In this document: positions 32,182 to 41,468 of the stretch, in pieces | Layout of the letters: every line of letters begins with the position of its first letter | How positions within the stretch are numbered: position 1 is the first letter of the stretch | Assembly (NCBI GenBank): GCA_017634455.1 | Contig: JAGBNK010000017.1 | Span: forward strand, 144,128-208,127 | Direction of reading: 5' to 3' | Source: Lachnospiraceae bacterium | GTDB lineage: Bacteria; Bacillota; Clostridia; Lachnospirales; Lachnospiraceae | DNA length: 64,000 nt | Notes under the pieces: generated by a model | The model's database searches: none | Told to the model about the DNA's origin: nothing | Seen by the model: the letters and a program-made list of their open reading frames with translations, nothing else | Made by a program: the position numbers and the translations under genes

Positions 32182-34611
32182 TTACATTCCAAGTAGTGAA
32201 GATATAGATGAGCTTGCACTCTGAATACTAGCAAGCTGTTTCTCCATATTAGAGAACTGCTTATAATATCTGTCTTCCATGTCTGCAATCTTGTCTTCCC
32301 AAGTCTTAATAGTCTTGGTATATCTACTATATTCAGAAGCCATCTGCTTGTCATTGTAAATTGTAAACGCACTACTTAAGTTTGTAGCCTGCATCTTCTT
32401 GCCAAGCTCTTTGTACAGTCCGCTTGCAAGCTGAGTCATAAACTCCTGAACTCCCTCCGGATCATTGGTTATAGCCTCAAGCAATTTATCCTGATTTCCA
32501 GAAGTAACACTATCCTCTGAATCACCATCAATATGATATGCATAATTCTCATTCTTGGTTGCATTCAAGAATCCCATTGTATGAATTCCAAAACTTCCAA
32601 GAGAATAGCTCTTGCCATTTACCTCGTAGCTGGCCATCATAGATGTTGTCATTGTATTAATGATTCCATTGATTGTAGAGTCCTTACGAAGAAGTGAATC
32701 CTTGATTTTCTTTTCCCACTTCTCAACTTCGGAATCACTCATATCATGCTTCTCATCATCTGTAAGCGGCTCATAACCCTTGGCAGAATCTGCATTATAC
32801 AGCTTCATCAGTTCATTAATTACTTCATTATATGTATTCAGGAAGTCCTTCACCTTGTCATATAGTCCCTGACTATCTGAATCTGTTGTAATCTGAATTG
32901 TCTCTCCAGGTGCTGTAACTGCCTGCGCCTTGATTGTAAGACCATTGATATTAAATGTATTGGTTGCAGATTTAAATGTTGCACCATTTAATGTAATCTC
33001 CGCATCCTCTGCATCAACTCTTGTTGCGCCTTCATTATAGTAATCAGAAAGTGATATACCACCTTCCACCACGCTCTTTGCTGTCATAATCTTATCTGTA
33101 ATAGTTTCTGCCACTGCATCAACATCTACATCAGAGAAGTTCTCTATATTCCAATAAGATGCATCTGTGTTATTAATAATATTCTGATTAGCAGAGATTG
33201 TATTATCCAGAGATTCAAGCTCAGCATTCTGTGTTTCAATATCTGCTTCTGTCAGATATGTATATCCCTCGCCATATTTATATGTAGATGCAAGTGTATA
33301 CATGTCATCCTTGAGCTTATCAAGTGCATCTGTAGCAGATGCTTCCTCGCCATCTACAGCATCCTTTTTCAAGCCCAATTCTTTGGCCAGTGTCTCAAGC
33401 TTATTAGTAATTGAAACAGCTCCATCTGCAGCCTCATTGTAATACTTATCATATTTTACATATAGTCCTTCTGCATGCTCTACACCGTCCTCGTCAGTAT
33501 AAGCACCGTTTGGTCCATAGTATGTATACTGGTTCTCTGCAGCATGTGTTACATAATGCTTCAACACACTTTCGAACTCACTCTTCTTCGCTGCAAGCTC
33601 TTCCTCTGTAAGTCCAAGTTCATTGGCATCTAACTTGTCCAATACATCAGTATAGACAGCGTCATAGGCTTTGCTATATGCAATATTGCCATTTATTGTC
33701 TTCTTCTGCTCTTCCGCATCATCTACTGCCTGATGTGCATCCTTTAATGTTGTAAGCAATTCAGTAATAGATGTCTTGGTAGCCTGACGAATATCAGCAT
33801 CTGTAATTCCAGATGCAACTGCAGGATTTACAATGTAATTACCCTGATCATCTTTCTGTAGTTCTCCATTTGCATCAAGCTGATAATATGGCACAATATT
33901 GCCAGTTCCATCAAGAGCTGTAAGTCCCTTGGCATAAGATGCAGTCTTGAGATAAGTAGCATCATTGGCATCTGACTTCAATGAAAGTCCAACTGCCTTC
34001 AATGCCTTCAAACCATTTGCATCGCTTGAAGTAAGTGAGAAATCATTTTCCACACCAGTCTCAGCTGCACTTACGAACATTCGCAAATTCTTAGCATCAT
34101 AAGACGCCTTCACCCCTGACTTGTTCAATGACTCTACCAACTCAGAGATTTTCATATCTCCGCTTACTGCGATGTCTTTGTTAGTATTGCCTACACGAAC
34201 AGTGATTGTAGAGCTACCTGTGAATCCAAGTTCTGATAACTTAGTATCCTCAGTAGTTCCCTTCTTCAACTCAGCACCTGTTACATAACCAGACTTAGCG
34301 GTCTTATTAATCTGCAATGTCTGTGTACCATTTACCGCCTTGGCTCCCGCTGTAATAGTAGCCTTGGTTGTATCAGACACCTTGGTTGTCTTCATATTGT
34401 ATGCTGAGGTAAATCTAAATGCACTTACCTTGTTATACAAGCTGTAGACCTTGCTGTTTACAGTACTATATGCTTCCTGCTTCCACTGCAATTTGGTCTG
34501 TGCTTTGGAATATTTATTTTTCTTCTCGGTATAGTTCATAACCATGGCAGAAACCAAAGCTTCTGTATCCATTCCTGATACCATACCACTCATTCTAATT
34601 GGTGATGCCAT
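32182..34611 (-). CDS. fliD: flagellar filament cap protein FliD (HAP2), oversized
   Basis: An 809-residue FliD, against about 450-550 for most. Residues 1-110 are FliD_N (RMSGMVSGMDTEALVSAMV, KVSAFR), and about 540-809 FliD_C, including INGLTIKAQA, DFLNTYNEVINELM and a C-terminal coiled coil (YKQFSNMEKQLASIQ). Between them, about residues 215-480 form an acidic insert with Tyr-rich patches and helical stretches (TEEELAAKKSEFESV), surface-exposed in known FliD folds. It caps the growing filament and is exported. Directly after flaG with GGAGG. Confidence 0.93.
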   Translation of the reverse strand: MASPIRMSGMVSGMDTEALVSAMVMNYTEKKNKYSKAQTKLQWKQEAYSTVNSKVYSLYNKVSAFRFTSAYNMKTTKVSDTTKATITAGAKAVNGTQTLQINKTAKSGYVTGAELKKGTTEDTKLSELGFTGSSTITVRVGNTNKDIAVSGDMKISELVESLNKSGVKASYDAKNLRMFVSAAETGVENDFSLTSSDANGLKALKAVGLSLKSDANDATYLKTASYAKGLTALDGTGNIVPYYQLDANGELQKDDQGNYIVNPAVASGITDADIRQATKTSITELLTTLKDAHQAVDDAEEQKKTINGNIAYSKAYDAVYTDVLDKLDANELGLTEEELAAKKSEFESVLKHYVTHAAENQYTYYGPNGAYTDEDGVEHAEGLYVKYDKYYNEAADGAVSITNKLETLAKELGLKKDAVDGEEASATDALDKLKDDMYTLASTYKYGEGYTYLTEADIETQNAELESLDNTISANQNIINNTDASYWNIENFSDVDVDAVAETITDKIMTAKSVVEGGISLSDYYNEGATRVDAEDAEITLNGATFKSATNTFNINGLTIKAQAVTAPGETIQITTDSDSQGLYDKVKDFLNTYNEVINELMKLYNADSAKGYEPLTDDEKHDMSDSEVEKWEKKIKDSLLRKDSTINGIINTMTTSMMASYEVNGKSYSLGSFGIHTMGFLNATKNENYAYHIDGDSEDSVTSGNQDKLLEAITNDPEGVQEFMTQLASGLYKELGKKMQATNLSSAFTIYNDKQMASEYSRYTKTIKTWEDKIADMEDRYYKQFSNMEKQLASIQSASSSISSLLGM

Positions 34612-34620
34612 ACGCGCCTC

Positions 34621-35058
34621 CTATCTCTTCTCGTCTACCATGATGCCAGCCATTTCCCAGACCTTCGCAATCATGTCGAGAGTCTTCTCAGGTGGAAATT
34701 CCTTGATTACCTCTCGTGTTTCCTTATCAATAATCTTGATAGTTACACGATTAGTTGCTTCATGAATTCCGAAGACAGCTTCCCCATTGCTCTGTGCATT
34801 CTTGTTGATTTTTTCAACTGCCTCACGGATTTGCTCATTACTAGCCTGTCCTTCTTCACGAACCTTGGCATTCTCAGAAATCTCAAAACCTTTCTGTGCT
34901 GGTGCGCTTGGTGTTGGCGCAGCGCTAACTGTCTCCATTGGATCTGGAGCTACATTTCCAGATGAAGCCGGTGCACTAACAACCTTGTTTGAGCTTACAC
35001 TTGAACTTCCTTGTCCCTGGTAATTTGTTGATACACTACTCATTCCTTCTACTTTCAT
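34621..35058 (-). CDS. flaG: FlaG family flagellar protein
   Basis: A 145-residue protein. The last 55 residues are the FlaG domain (GIHEATNRVTIKIIDKETREVIKEFPPEKTLDMIAKVWEMAGIMVD); the first 85 are Ser/Pro/Ala-rich and disordered. FlaG affects filament length and is common upstream of fliD. Among several ATGs I chose 35058, 10 bases from GGAGG; 35043 is closer to a weaker AAGGA. A 12-codon upstream ORF ends 4 bases before it. Expressed from a sigma-28 promoter about 120 bases upstream. Confidence 0.88.
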   Translation of the reverse strand: MKVEGMSSVSTNYQGQGSSSVSSNKVVSAPASSGNVAPDPMETVSAAPTPSAPAQKGFEISENAKVREEGQASNEQIREAVEKINKNAQSNGEAVFGIHEATNRVTIKIIDKETREVIKEFPPEKTLDMIAKVWEMAGIMVDEKR

Positions 35059-35062
35059 TTCT

Positions 35063-35101
35063 CTATACACCTCCATGTGTTGCTTTACAATCAATAACCA
35101 T
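35063..35101 (-). CDS. possible 12-residue leader peptide upstream of flaG
   Basis: ATG at 35101 has a strong ribosome site (AAGGAG then AAAAGGA), stronger than that of flaG, and encodes MVIDCKATHGGV before a TAG. The GGAGG of flaG lies inside its last codons (GGAGGT encodes Gly-Gly), so ribosomes translating it would cover or deliver to the flaG start. Could be translational coupling or chance. Confidence 0.4.
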   Translation of the reverse strand: MVIDCKATHGGV

Positions 35102-35176
35102 TTTCCTTTTCTCCTTCGCAAAAACCCTATGTAAAATAGTCATTGTAAGTTACAATTTGAGATATTTCTAAATAAT

Positions 35177-35203
35177 ATATCGGATGCGCGACTTTAGAAT
35201 TAA
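35177..35203 (-). promoter_or_regulatory. sigma-28 promoter of flaG-fliD-fliS-flgN
   Basis: TTAA (35203-35200), preceded by GGGG, a 15-base spacer, and TCCGATAT (35184-35177). Identical in both boxes to the flagellin 2 promoter. Confidence 0.82.
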
Positions 35204-35289
35204 CCCCAAATATTCAAGAATATTATATGCATCACCATATAACTAGCCACATTGTCAAATGTGTGTAATTCCTTTATACATCCTGAGCG

Positions 35290-36654
35290 CTAATCTTTCA
35301 AGAGTTTTAATAAATTATTAGCTTGGCATTCCCATGAATATGACTTCTTATACAATTCATATCCCCTGTGAGCTCTGTCCGCTTTTTCAGACTCAGTATG
35401 GTTCAGCGCCTCCTGCAACTTATCAAGTTTCAATATATTATATTGTCCAATGATTGACTCATCTGACTCCAAGGCATCTACATTCATATCACTTATAACA
35501 TAAGCCCCTGCTGCCATGGCAGATGTAACTCTGTCGTGTACCCCCTCTGAAAACAAGGGATTAATATCAAGAACGGTCTTGGCATTACCCATCAACTCAA
35601 ACACATCCATCATCTGAACCTGTCCTATCAAATTAGCCTTGGCATAGTCTCCCAATGCAGTCATTTCCCATCCTGCTCCAGCTACAGTTATTTCCTGTCC
35701 GGATTTTACAATCTCTTCAACCACCCTGCGACGATGTACATTTCTCACATATTTATCTATCAGGAAGAGATAATTCATAAGCACTGGAAATTCTCTTGTA
35801 AAAAATTTCCCCTCCATCAAATCTTCCTGTGAAATGATATCAGCCAGACACTCCTCCATGGTACGCTCCACGGGCCCTGATAACATAACTTCTACAAGGT
35901 TCATACCCAAATCGTAGAAAAGCTTGCCTCGACCTGAGAGTTTGACATCACCACAATTATTATAAGCCATTTTGGAGCCAGCACTTTCTATTTCTAACTC
36001 CAAGCTTTCACCTGTTTCTGGCTCCACGCTTTCACCAGTTTCTGGCTCCGCACCTTCACCGGCTTTAGCATCCTGCTTATAATTGCCCTCATAATTAATA
36101 TCAAATCTGCCCTCTTCCAGACCTGCTGCCAGTTTTCTGAAATCCTGCAGAATTCCCTGCTCATTTTCATAAGTGGCAGTGAGAAGAAGTGGTATTCGTC
36201 GGTTCTTATAGTCCACTCTGTGGGAGGGTTCTGTAGCTCCCATAGGCAGAAATCCAACTGACTTTAAATGAGGGTAATAATCCTTCATATATTTCACATG
36301 ACGCTTATCAATACCGATGGCGTGATAATTGTCTATAGGGAATACCAGTCCCGGATGATGATACAGCGGATGATCCACAATATAATTATAAAACGGTGCA
36401 TCTATACGATTCAGCAATCTGGATTCATCCTCCAAAATCATATAAGGCATCTGTGAATTTATATCTATAATAGCCTTGTAGGATTTACCCACTCTATCCA
36501 TGAAAGCAATATAATCCTCTTCACATGACAAACTTATATACTCCACATCCTCCCCCACATTTCTCAGTGCCTCACACATCTGCTGCAAAAAGAAACTTCC
36601 GGAGTAATAACACAGTTCTCTGGAATTAACCAGCAATATCTTATTTCCAGCCAA
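35290..36654 (-). CDS. CgeB-like glycosyltransferase in the flagellar region
   Basis: A 454-residue GT-B-like protein of the CgeB/Glyco_trans_1_2 type. The N-terminal half has LLVNSRELCYYSG and FYNYIVDHPLYHH, the C-terminal half VAGAGWE, LIGQVQMMDVFELMGNAKTVLDINPLFSEGVHDRVTSAMAAGAYVISD, the donor-binding pattern. Residues about 203-222 hold a low-complexity insert with repeats of EPETGES. The start is TTG at 36654, decided by GGAGG six bases before it. Position between map and flaG suggests flagellin glycosylation; donor unknown. Confidence 0.78.
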   Translation of the reverse strand: MAGNKILLVNSRELCYYSGSFFLQQMCEALRNVGEDVEYISLSCEEDYIAFMDRVGKSYKAIIDINSQMPYMILEDESRLLNRIDAPFYNYIVDHPLYHHPGLVFPIDNYHAIGIDKRHVKYMKDYYPHLKSVGFLPMGATEPSHRVDYKNRRIPLLLTATYENEQGILQDFRKLAAGLEEGRFDINYEGNYKQDAKAGEGAEPETGESVEPETGESLELEIESAGSKMAYNNCGDVKLSGRGKLFYDLGMNLVEVMLSGPVERTMEECLADIISQEDLMEGKFFTREFPVLMNYLFLIDKYVRNVHRRRVVEEIVKSGQEITVAGAGWEMTALGDYAKANLIGQVQMMDVFELMGNAKTVLDINPLFSEGVHDRVTSAMAAGAYVISDMNVDALESDESIIGQYNILKLDKLQEALNHTESEKADRAHRGYELYKKSYSWECQANNLLKLLKD

Positions 36655-36732
36655 TATTTTCCTCCACCTTTATAATTATAATCTCACAGTCTCCCATGAC
36701 CGCTACAACAATTTATTTTCTTATCCATAAAA

Positions 36733-36770
36733 CAAAAAGCAATGCGTCAAAATATAATCCAACGCATTGC
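36733..36770 (-). terminator. terminator after map
   Basis: A perfect 9-bp stem GCAATGCGT/ACGCATTGC with a 14-base AT-rich loop and TTTTTG on the minus strand, 18 bases past the map stop. Confidence 0.82.
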
Positions 36771-36788
36771 CCATTTTACATACATATC

Positions 36789-37658
36789 TTAATATGACAA
36801 AATCTCATATCCATCTTCTGTAACCAAAACCTGGTACTCCCACTGTGCTGACTTAGCCCCATCAAGAGTATATACCTCCCAGCCATTTTCCTGATCAGTA
36901 TGTATTCTCTCACTTCCAGCATTTACCATAGGCTCTATAGTAAATGTCATTCCTGGAACCAGAAGCATCTCTGTATCTCTAGCTGTATGATAACCAATCC
37001 ATGGCTCCTCGTGGAACTCAAGTCCGCATCCATGACCACCGATTTCACGCACTACAGTATATCCGTTGGCTGTTGCATGCTTCATTACAACATCTCCTAG
37101 ATTTCCCATAAATGCCCATGGCTTAACCTCGGCCAATGCCAAATCACAACATTCCTTGGTCACTCTAACAAGGTCCTGATCTTCCTTACTTACATTGCCC
37201 ACCATAAACATACGAGAAGAGTCTGAATAATATCCATTTAATATAGTAGAACAATCTACATTTACAATATCCCCATCCTCAAGGAATACATCCTCATGAG
37301 GATATCCGTGACATACCTGATCATTTACCGAAGTACATACACTATATGGAAATCCCTCATAATTCAATGGCGCTGGAATTCCGCCCATTTCCTTGGTAAC
37401 TTTGTTGACAATATCATCGATTTCTTTTAAGCACATACCAACCTTGATATTTTTGCCAACTTCATCCAGACAGGCAATATTTATCTTGGCACTATCTCTA
37501 ATCCCCTGAATCTGCTCCGGATTCTTGATTATATCATGGGTAGGTACAATATGGCCTTCCAATCTATAACCTTCGATTTTTCTGTCCATCTGTTCATGAC
37601 ACTGCTTATATTTTCTTCCGCTTCCACACCAGCATGGGTCGTTTCTGCCTATTTTCAT
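36789..37658 (-). CDS. map: type I methionine aminopeptidase with N-terminal SEC-C zinc motif
   Basis: A 289-residue enzyme that removes the initiator Met. Residues 1-22 are a SEC-C motif (IGRNDPCWCGSGRKYKQC-H), which binds zinc and probably docks the enzyme to ribosomes. The pita-bread domain has HGYPHEDVFLEDGDIVNVD (first metal Asp), YYSDSSRMF (second Asp), GHGCGLEFHEEP (metal His) and TIEPM, WEYQVLVTEDG (metal Glu). Start at 37658 with AGAGAG upstream; earlier in-frame Met codons are unsupported. Last gene before a strong terminator. Confidence 0.95.
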   Translation of the reverse strand: MKIGRNDPCWCGSGRKYKQCHEQMDRKIEGYRLEGHIVPTHDIIKNPEQIQGIRDSAKINIACLDEVGKNIKVGMCLKEIDDIVNKVTKEMGGIPAPLNYEGFPYSVCTSVNDQVCHGYPHEDVFLEDGDIVNVDCSTILNGYYSDSSRMFMVGNVSKEDQDLVRVTKECCDLALAEVKPWAFMGNLGDVVMKHATANGYTVVREIGGHGCGLEFHEEPWIGYHTARDTEMLLVPGMTFTIEPMVNAGSERIHTDQENGWEVYTLDGAKSAQWEYQVLVTEDGYEILSY

Positions 37659-37680
37659 TGTTATCTCTCTCTTTCTGCGT

Positions 37681-38382
37681 CTATTTCTCATTATCCTTCT
37701 TGTCTTCCAAACCATTTATATAATTTGTTTTGGTATGTGTCAAGGTTATATCACCAATGGATATTCTATCCCATATCTTATTATTGATTTTTAAATCCTG
37801 TTCTTCTAACAGTTTCTTATAATATAAGCCATCCCAATTATAAGAAGCTGTGGTAGCCCTGTTCTCCTCCACCAACTTCTGTTGATACTTATCCGCAAGT
37901 GCTACATTTCTCAATTCCTGATAAATGTATTCTTCACTGACAGGCAGATTATCCCGTTGTTGATCCAGCATATCCATCCAGAAATCCGATACTGCAGAAC
38001 GATACAATTTCTCATCCTCTGCATCCAGAGTCACTCCATCTGCCTCTGCCATCTGGCATAAGAGTTTCGTATGGATTGCCATATTCATTACAGCTTCCTT
38101 GGCTGCCACTCTTATAAATTGTCCATTGGCATGAGCATTCCAATAATCCCTGGTGTTGTCCGGATTATATATCTCAGCTTCCTCTTCCACAACTCGCTCT
38201 TCGTACACTATGTACAAAGTCATCTCACCAAATGTAACTTCCTCTCCATTTAGCACAAAAGCTGTGTCCAGTACATGGTCCTCGAAGCTAATTTTCTGAC
38301 GACTATTCCATTGGTAATACGCAGCAATTGCCACTACACCAATAAGTGCAATGACAATTATTACTTTCAATATACGTTTCAT
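37681..38382 (-). CDS. membrane-anchored SurA/PrsA N-domain-like protein
   Basis: A 233-residue protein with one N-terminal transmembrane anchor (ILKVIIVIALIGVVAIAAYY) and an extracellular helical domain resembling the N-terminal chaperone part of SurA/PrsA foldases (FVLNGEEVTFGEMTLYI, EAVMNMAIHTKLLCQMAEADGVTLDAED). There is no parvulin isomerase domain. It may help fold secreted proteins. ATG 38382 chosen (GAGGGTG 9 bases upstream) over a GTG at 38394. Between an NlpC/P60 hydrolase gene and map, same strand, short gaps. Moderate certainty. Confidence 0.65.
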   Translation of the reverse strand: MKRILKVIIVIALIGVVAIAAYYQWNSRQKISFEDHVLDTAFVLNGEEVTFGEMTLYIVYEERVVEEEAEIYNPDNTRDYWNAHANGQFIRVAAKEAVMNMAIHTKLLCQMAEADGVTLDAEDEKLYRSAVSDFWMDMLDQQRDNLPVSEEYIYQELRNVALADKYQQKLVEENRATTASYNWDGLYYKKLLEEQDLKINNKIWDRISIGDITLTHTKTNYINGLEDKKDNEK

Positions 38383-38397
38383 ATAAATATACACCCT

Positions 38398-39486
38398 CTA
38401 CAATCTGCGAATTGTAATAATCTTGCCGCAATTCACAGAGCGGTTATTCGTGATACCATGAGCGCTATCCTGCGCTTCAACAATAGTACCATTTCCAGTA
38501 TATATACCTACATGTCCTGAATAGCATACAATATCTCCTGCCTGCAGATTCTGGTAACTAACCTCTGAACCTACACTTCTAAGTCCATCAGCTGTATATC
38601 TACCACTTAGCAATCCGAAGTTTCTAAATACATAGCTTACAAATCCACTACAATCTGCGCCGCCGTTAGCAGGATCTGTTCCACCCCATGTGTAAGGGCA
38701 ACCTACAAATTGATTTGCAAATGCTACAATTGCGGATCCGTTGCCACTGGAACCTGGATTTAAATTACCATTGACATTCTCACTTGACTGAGAAGATGTA
38801 CGTGCTGTAGTTGCCTGAGCACTCTGTGCCGCCTGAGCCTGTGCTGCTGCCTGTCTAGCTGCCAATTCCTGAGCCTGCTTTAACTGAGAATCCAAATCCT
38901 TGATTTTGCCCTTCTTGCTGGCAATCATAGATTGCAGATTTGCCTCCTCAGCCTGCATAGAAGCCTTGGCGCTGGCCAGCTCTGCCGCCTGGGCGTCCAG
39001 TTCTTCCTTCATATAAGAAATCTCCTGAACTGTAGCTTCATAATTATCAAGCATCTCTTTATCATATGTATATACAGAGTTCACATATTCCATACGATTC
39101 AGGAAATCAGTAATACTTCCTGACTCAAGCAAAACGGAAAATACATTTTCACCGCTGTTCTCATACATAAACTGTATACGAATCTTCATAGCAGCATATT
39201 GATTATCCGCTGCTGCCTGTGCATTTTCCAACTCGATCTCTGTGTTGGCAATCTCCTGCTGTATCTCATCAATCTCAGACTGAAGTCCAGCCATCTCACT
39301 GACAATAGCTACCAAATCAGAATCAAGCGCACTGAGTTCTTCCTGCAATTCGCTTTTCTCATTCTGAATCTGAGTCACGCTCTTCACCGCCTGGGCGGTA
39401 TTAGATTGTAAAAAAGCAGTGATTGTCACCATGCAAATAGCCACACCAACTTTTCCTATTCGCAAAACATCTCTTTTTTTGATCAT
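38398..39486 (-). CDS. secreted NlpC/P60 peptidoglycan hydrolase with coiled-coil N-terminus
   Basis: A 362-residue secreted protein. Signal peptide residues 1-33 (VGVAICMVTITAFLQSNTAQA); coiled coil about 36-205 of the PcsB/CwlO type, normally held by the FtsEX complex; Ala/Gln-rich linker; NlpC/P60 domain about 250-362 with catalytic ADCSGFVSYVF (Cys), SGHVGIYTG (His) and a third polar residue near DSAHGI. It cleaves stem-peptide bonds (D,L-endopeptidase). Start at 39486. It probably acts in cell separation or elongation. Confidence 0.92.
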   Translation of the reverse strand: MIKKRDVLRIGKVGVAICMVTITAFLQSNTAQAVKSVTQIQNEKSELQEELSALDSDLVAIVSEMAGLQSEIDEIQQEIANTEIELENAQAAADNQYAAMKIRIQFMYENSGENVFSVLLESGSITDFLNRMEYVNSVYTYDKEMLDNYEATVQEISYMKEELDAQAAELASAKASMQAEEANLQSMIASKKGKIKDLDSQLKQAQELAARQAAAQAQAAQSAQATTARTSSQSSENVNGNLNPGSSGNGSAIVAFANQFVGCPYTWGGTDPANGGADCSGFVSYVFRNFGLLSGRYTADGLRSVGSEVSYQNLQAGDIVCYSGHVGIYTGNGTIVEAQDSAHGITNNRSVNCGKIITIRRL

Positions 39487-39569
39487 TTATCCAAATCCCT
39501 TAATCTAATAATCTACATATCAACATTTTCTATCATTATACTATATTTTCTCCACAATATGTAGTGCGA

Positions 39570-41468
39570 TTAAGCATTTACTATTTTTCCAGTGTATAGC
39601 TGGTAATATTTTCCACCTTCTGCCATAAGCTCTTCGTGACTGCCTCGTTCAATAATGCGTCCCTGATCCAGAACCATAATACAATCACTGTTTCTGATAG
39701 TTGACAATCTATGAGCTATGACAAATGTGGTTCTACCATGCATAAGTTTATCCATACCATCCTGAACAATCTTCTCTGTTCTGGTATCAATAGAACTTGT
39801 AGCCTCATCCAAAATAAGTACTGGTGGATCAGCAATAGCAGCTCTGGCAATTGCAAGAAGCTGGCGCTGTCCCTGTGACAGGCTTCCGCCGTTTCCAGTG
39901 ATTACTGTATCATAACCATCCTCAAGACGACGAATGAATCCATCTGCATTGGCAAGCTTAGCTGCTGCGCGAACCTCCTCGTCAGTGGCATCAAGCTTAC
40001 CATATCTAATATTGTCTGCAATAGTTCCGGTAAAGAGCTGAGTATCCTGCAATACAATTCCAAGGGAACGACGAAGGTCAGCCTTCTTGATCTTGTTGAT
40101 ATTGATACCATCATATCGAATCTTACCATCTGCTATATCATAGAAGCGATTTATCAGATTAGTAATAGTAGTCTTACCTGCACCTGTTGCTCCAACAAAG
40201 GCGATCTTCTGACCTGGCTCCGCAAACATTTTGATATCATGAAGTACTGTCTTCTCCGGTACATAAGCGAAATCAACTCCGTCAAATACCACATCACCTG
40301 TCAACCACTTGTAATCAGTTGTGTCAGTATCCTTGTGATAATGCTTCCAAGCCCATTTTCCAGTTCTCTCTTCGCACTCCACAATCTGTCCGTTCTCTTC
40401 CCTTGCATTCACAAGCATTACATAACCGTCATCAACCTCTGGTTCCTCGTCAATCAAATCAAAGATTCTCTTAGCGCCAGCCATAGCCATTACAATGAAG
40501 TTAAGCTGCTGTGACACCTGGTTAATTGGCATATTGAAACTTTTGTTAAATGTTAGGAAGCTGGCCAACTTACCAAGAGTAAGTCCTGTAGCACCTGTCA
40601 AAGCCAAAGCACCACCAATAACTGCTACCAATACATAGGATACATTTCCAATCTGAGCATTGGCTGGCATAAGGATATTTGCATAAGCATTGGCCTTGGA
40701 AGCTGAATCGAAGAGCTGCTCATTGAGCTCAGTAAACTTCTCAATAGCCTCATCCTCATGGTTGAACACCTTGACAACCTTCTGGCCATTCATCATCTCT
40801 TCAATATTTCCATTTACTGTAGCAATGTCTTTCTGCTGCTTTGTAAAATATTTTCCAGACTGGCCTGCAACCTTGCCGGTTACAAAGAACATAACAAATA
40901 CCATCAAAAGAGTAACACCTGTCAGCGGCAAGCTCAATCTAATCATGGAAATTAGTACTGCCACAATAGTCAATGTGGAATTGAATATTTGTGGAATACT
41001 CTGTGAAATAAGCTGTCTCAATGTATCAATATCATTGGTATATGTAGACATAATATCTCCATGAGCATGAGTATCGAAATACTTAATAGGTAACTTCTCC
41101 ATATGCTCAAATAGCTCATTTCTAAGCTTTCGCTGAGCGCCCTGGCTCACATATATCATTATGTAATTGTATATATAAGTAGCTATAATACCAACTGCGT
41201 AAAATACTACAACCTTGCGGATTGCATGAGCCAGAGGGCCGAAGTCATGGCTACCTGTCTGAAGCATCGGCATAATATAGTCATCAATCAGAGTCTGCAT
41301 AAATAATGTTCCCTGAACATTGGCAAGAACGCTGATTATAATTCCAACGAAAATTGCGAGGAAGTGAAGCTTATAATATTTAAACAAAAACTGAAATACT
41401 CTCTTGAGGGCACCTGCGTTTTGTTTAAAATCTTCTTTGGTTAATTTCTTTCTAGGTGTACGTGCCAT
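39570..41468 (-). CDS. ABC exporter half-transporter, catalytic NBD subunit
   Basis: A 632-residue type IV ABC exporter: six-helix transmembrane domain (about 30-330) and nucleotide-binding domain (about 385-620). Walker A is GATGAGKTT, signature LSQGQRQ, Walker B LILDEATSS with the catalytic Glu, and switch IAHRLS. An insert around 345-385 precedes the NBD. It starts on the A of the previous gene's TAA, so the two subunits are made together as a heterodimer. Substrate unknown; lipid, peptide or drug are all possible. Confidence 0.93.
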   Translation of the reverse strand: MARTPRKKLTKEDFKQNAGALKRVFQFLFKYYKLHFLAIFVGIIISVLANVQGTLFMQTLIDDYIMPMLQTGSHDFGPLAHAIRKVVVFYAVGIIATYIYNYIMIYVSQGAQRKLRNELFEHMEKLPIKYFDTHAHGDIMSTYTNDIDTLRQLISQSIPQIFNSTLTIVAVLISMIRLSLPLTGVTLLMVFVMFFVTGKVAGQSGKYFTKQQKDIATVNGNIEEMMNGQKVVKVFNHEDEAIEKFTELNEQLFDSASKANAYANILMPANAQIGNVSYVLVAVIGGALALTGATGLTLGKLASFLTFNKSFNMPINQVSQQLNFIVMAMAGAKRIFDLIDEEPEVDDGYVMLVNAREENGQIVECEERTGKWAWKHYHKDTDTTDYKWLTGDVVFDGVDFAYVPEKTVLHDIKMFAEPGQKIAFVGATGAGKTTITNLINRFYDIADGKIRYDGININKIKKADLRRSLGIVLQDTQLFTGTIADNIRYGKLDATDEEVRAAAKLANADGFIRRLEDGYDTVITGNGGSLSQGQRQLLAIARAAIADPPVLILDEATSSIDTRTEKIVQDGMDKLMHGRTTFVIAHRLSTIRNSDCIMVLDQGRIIERGSHEELMAEGGKYYQLYTGKIVNA

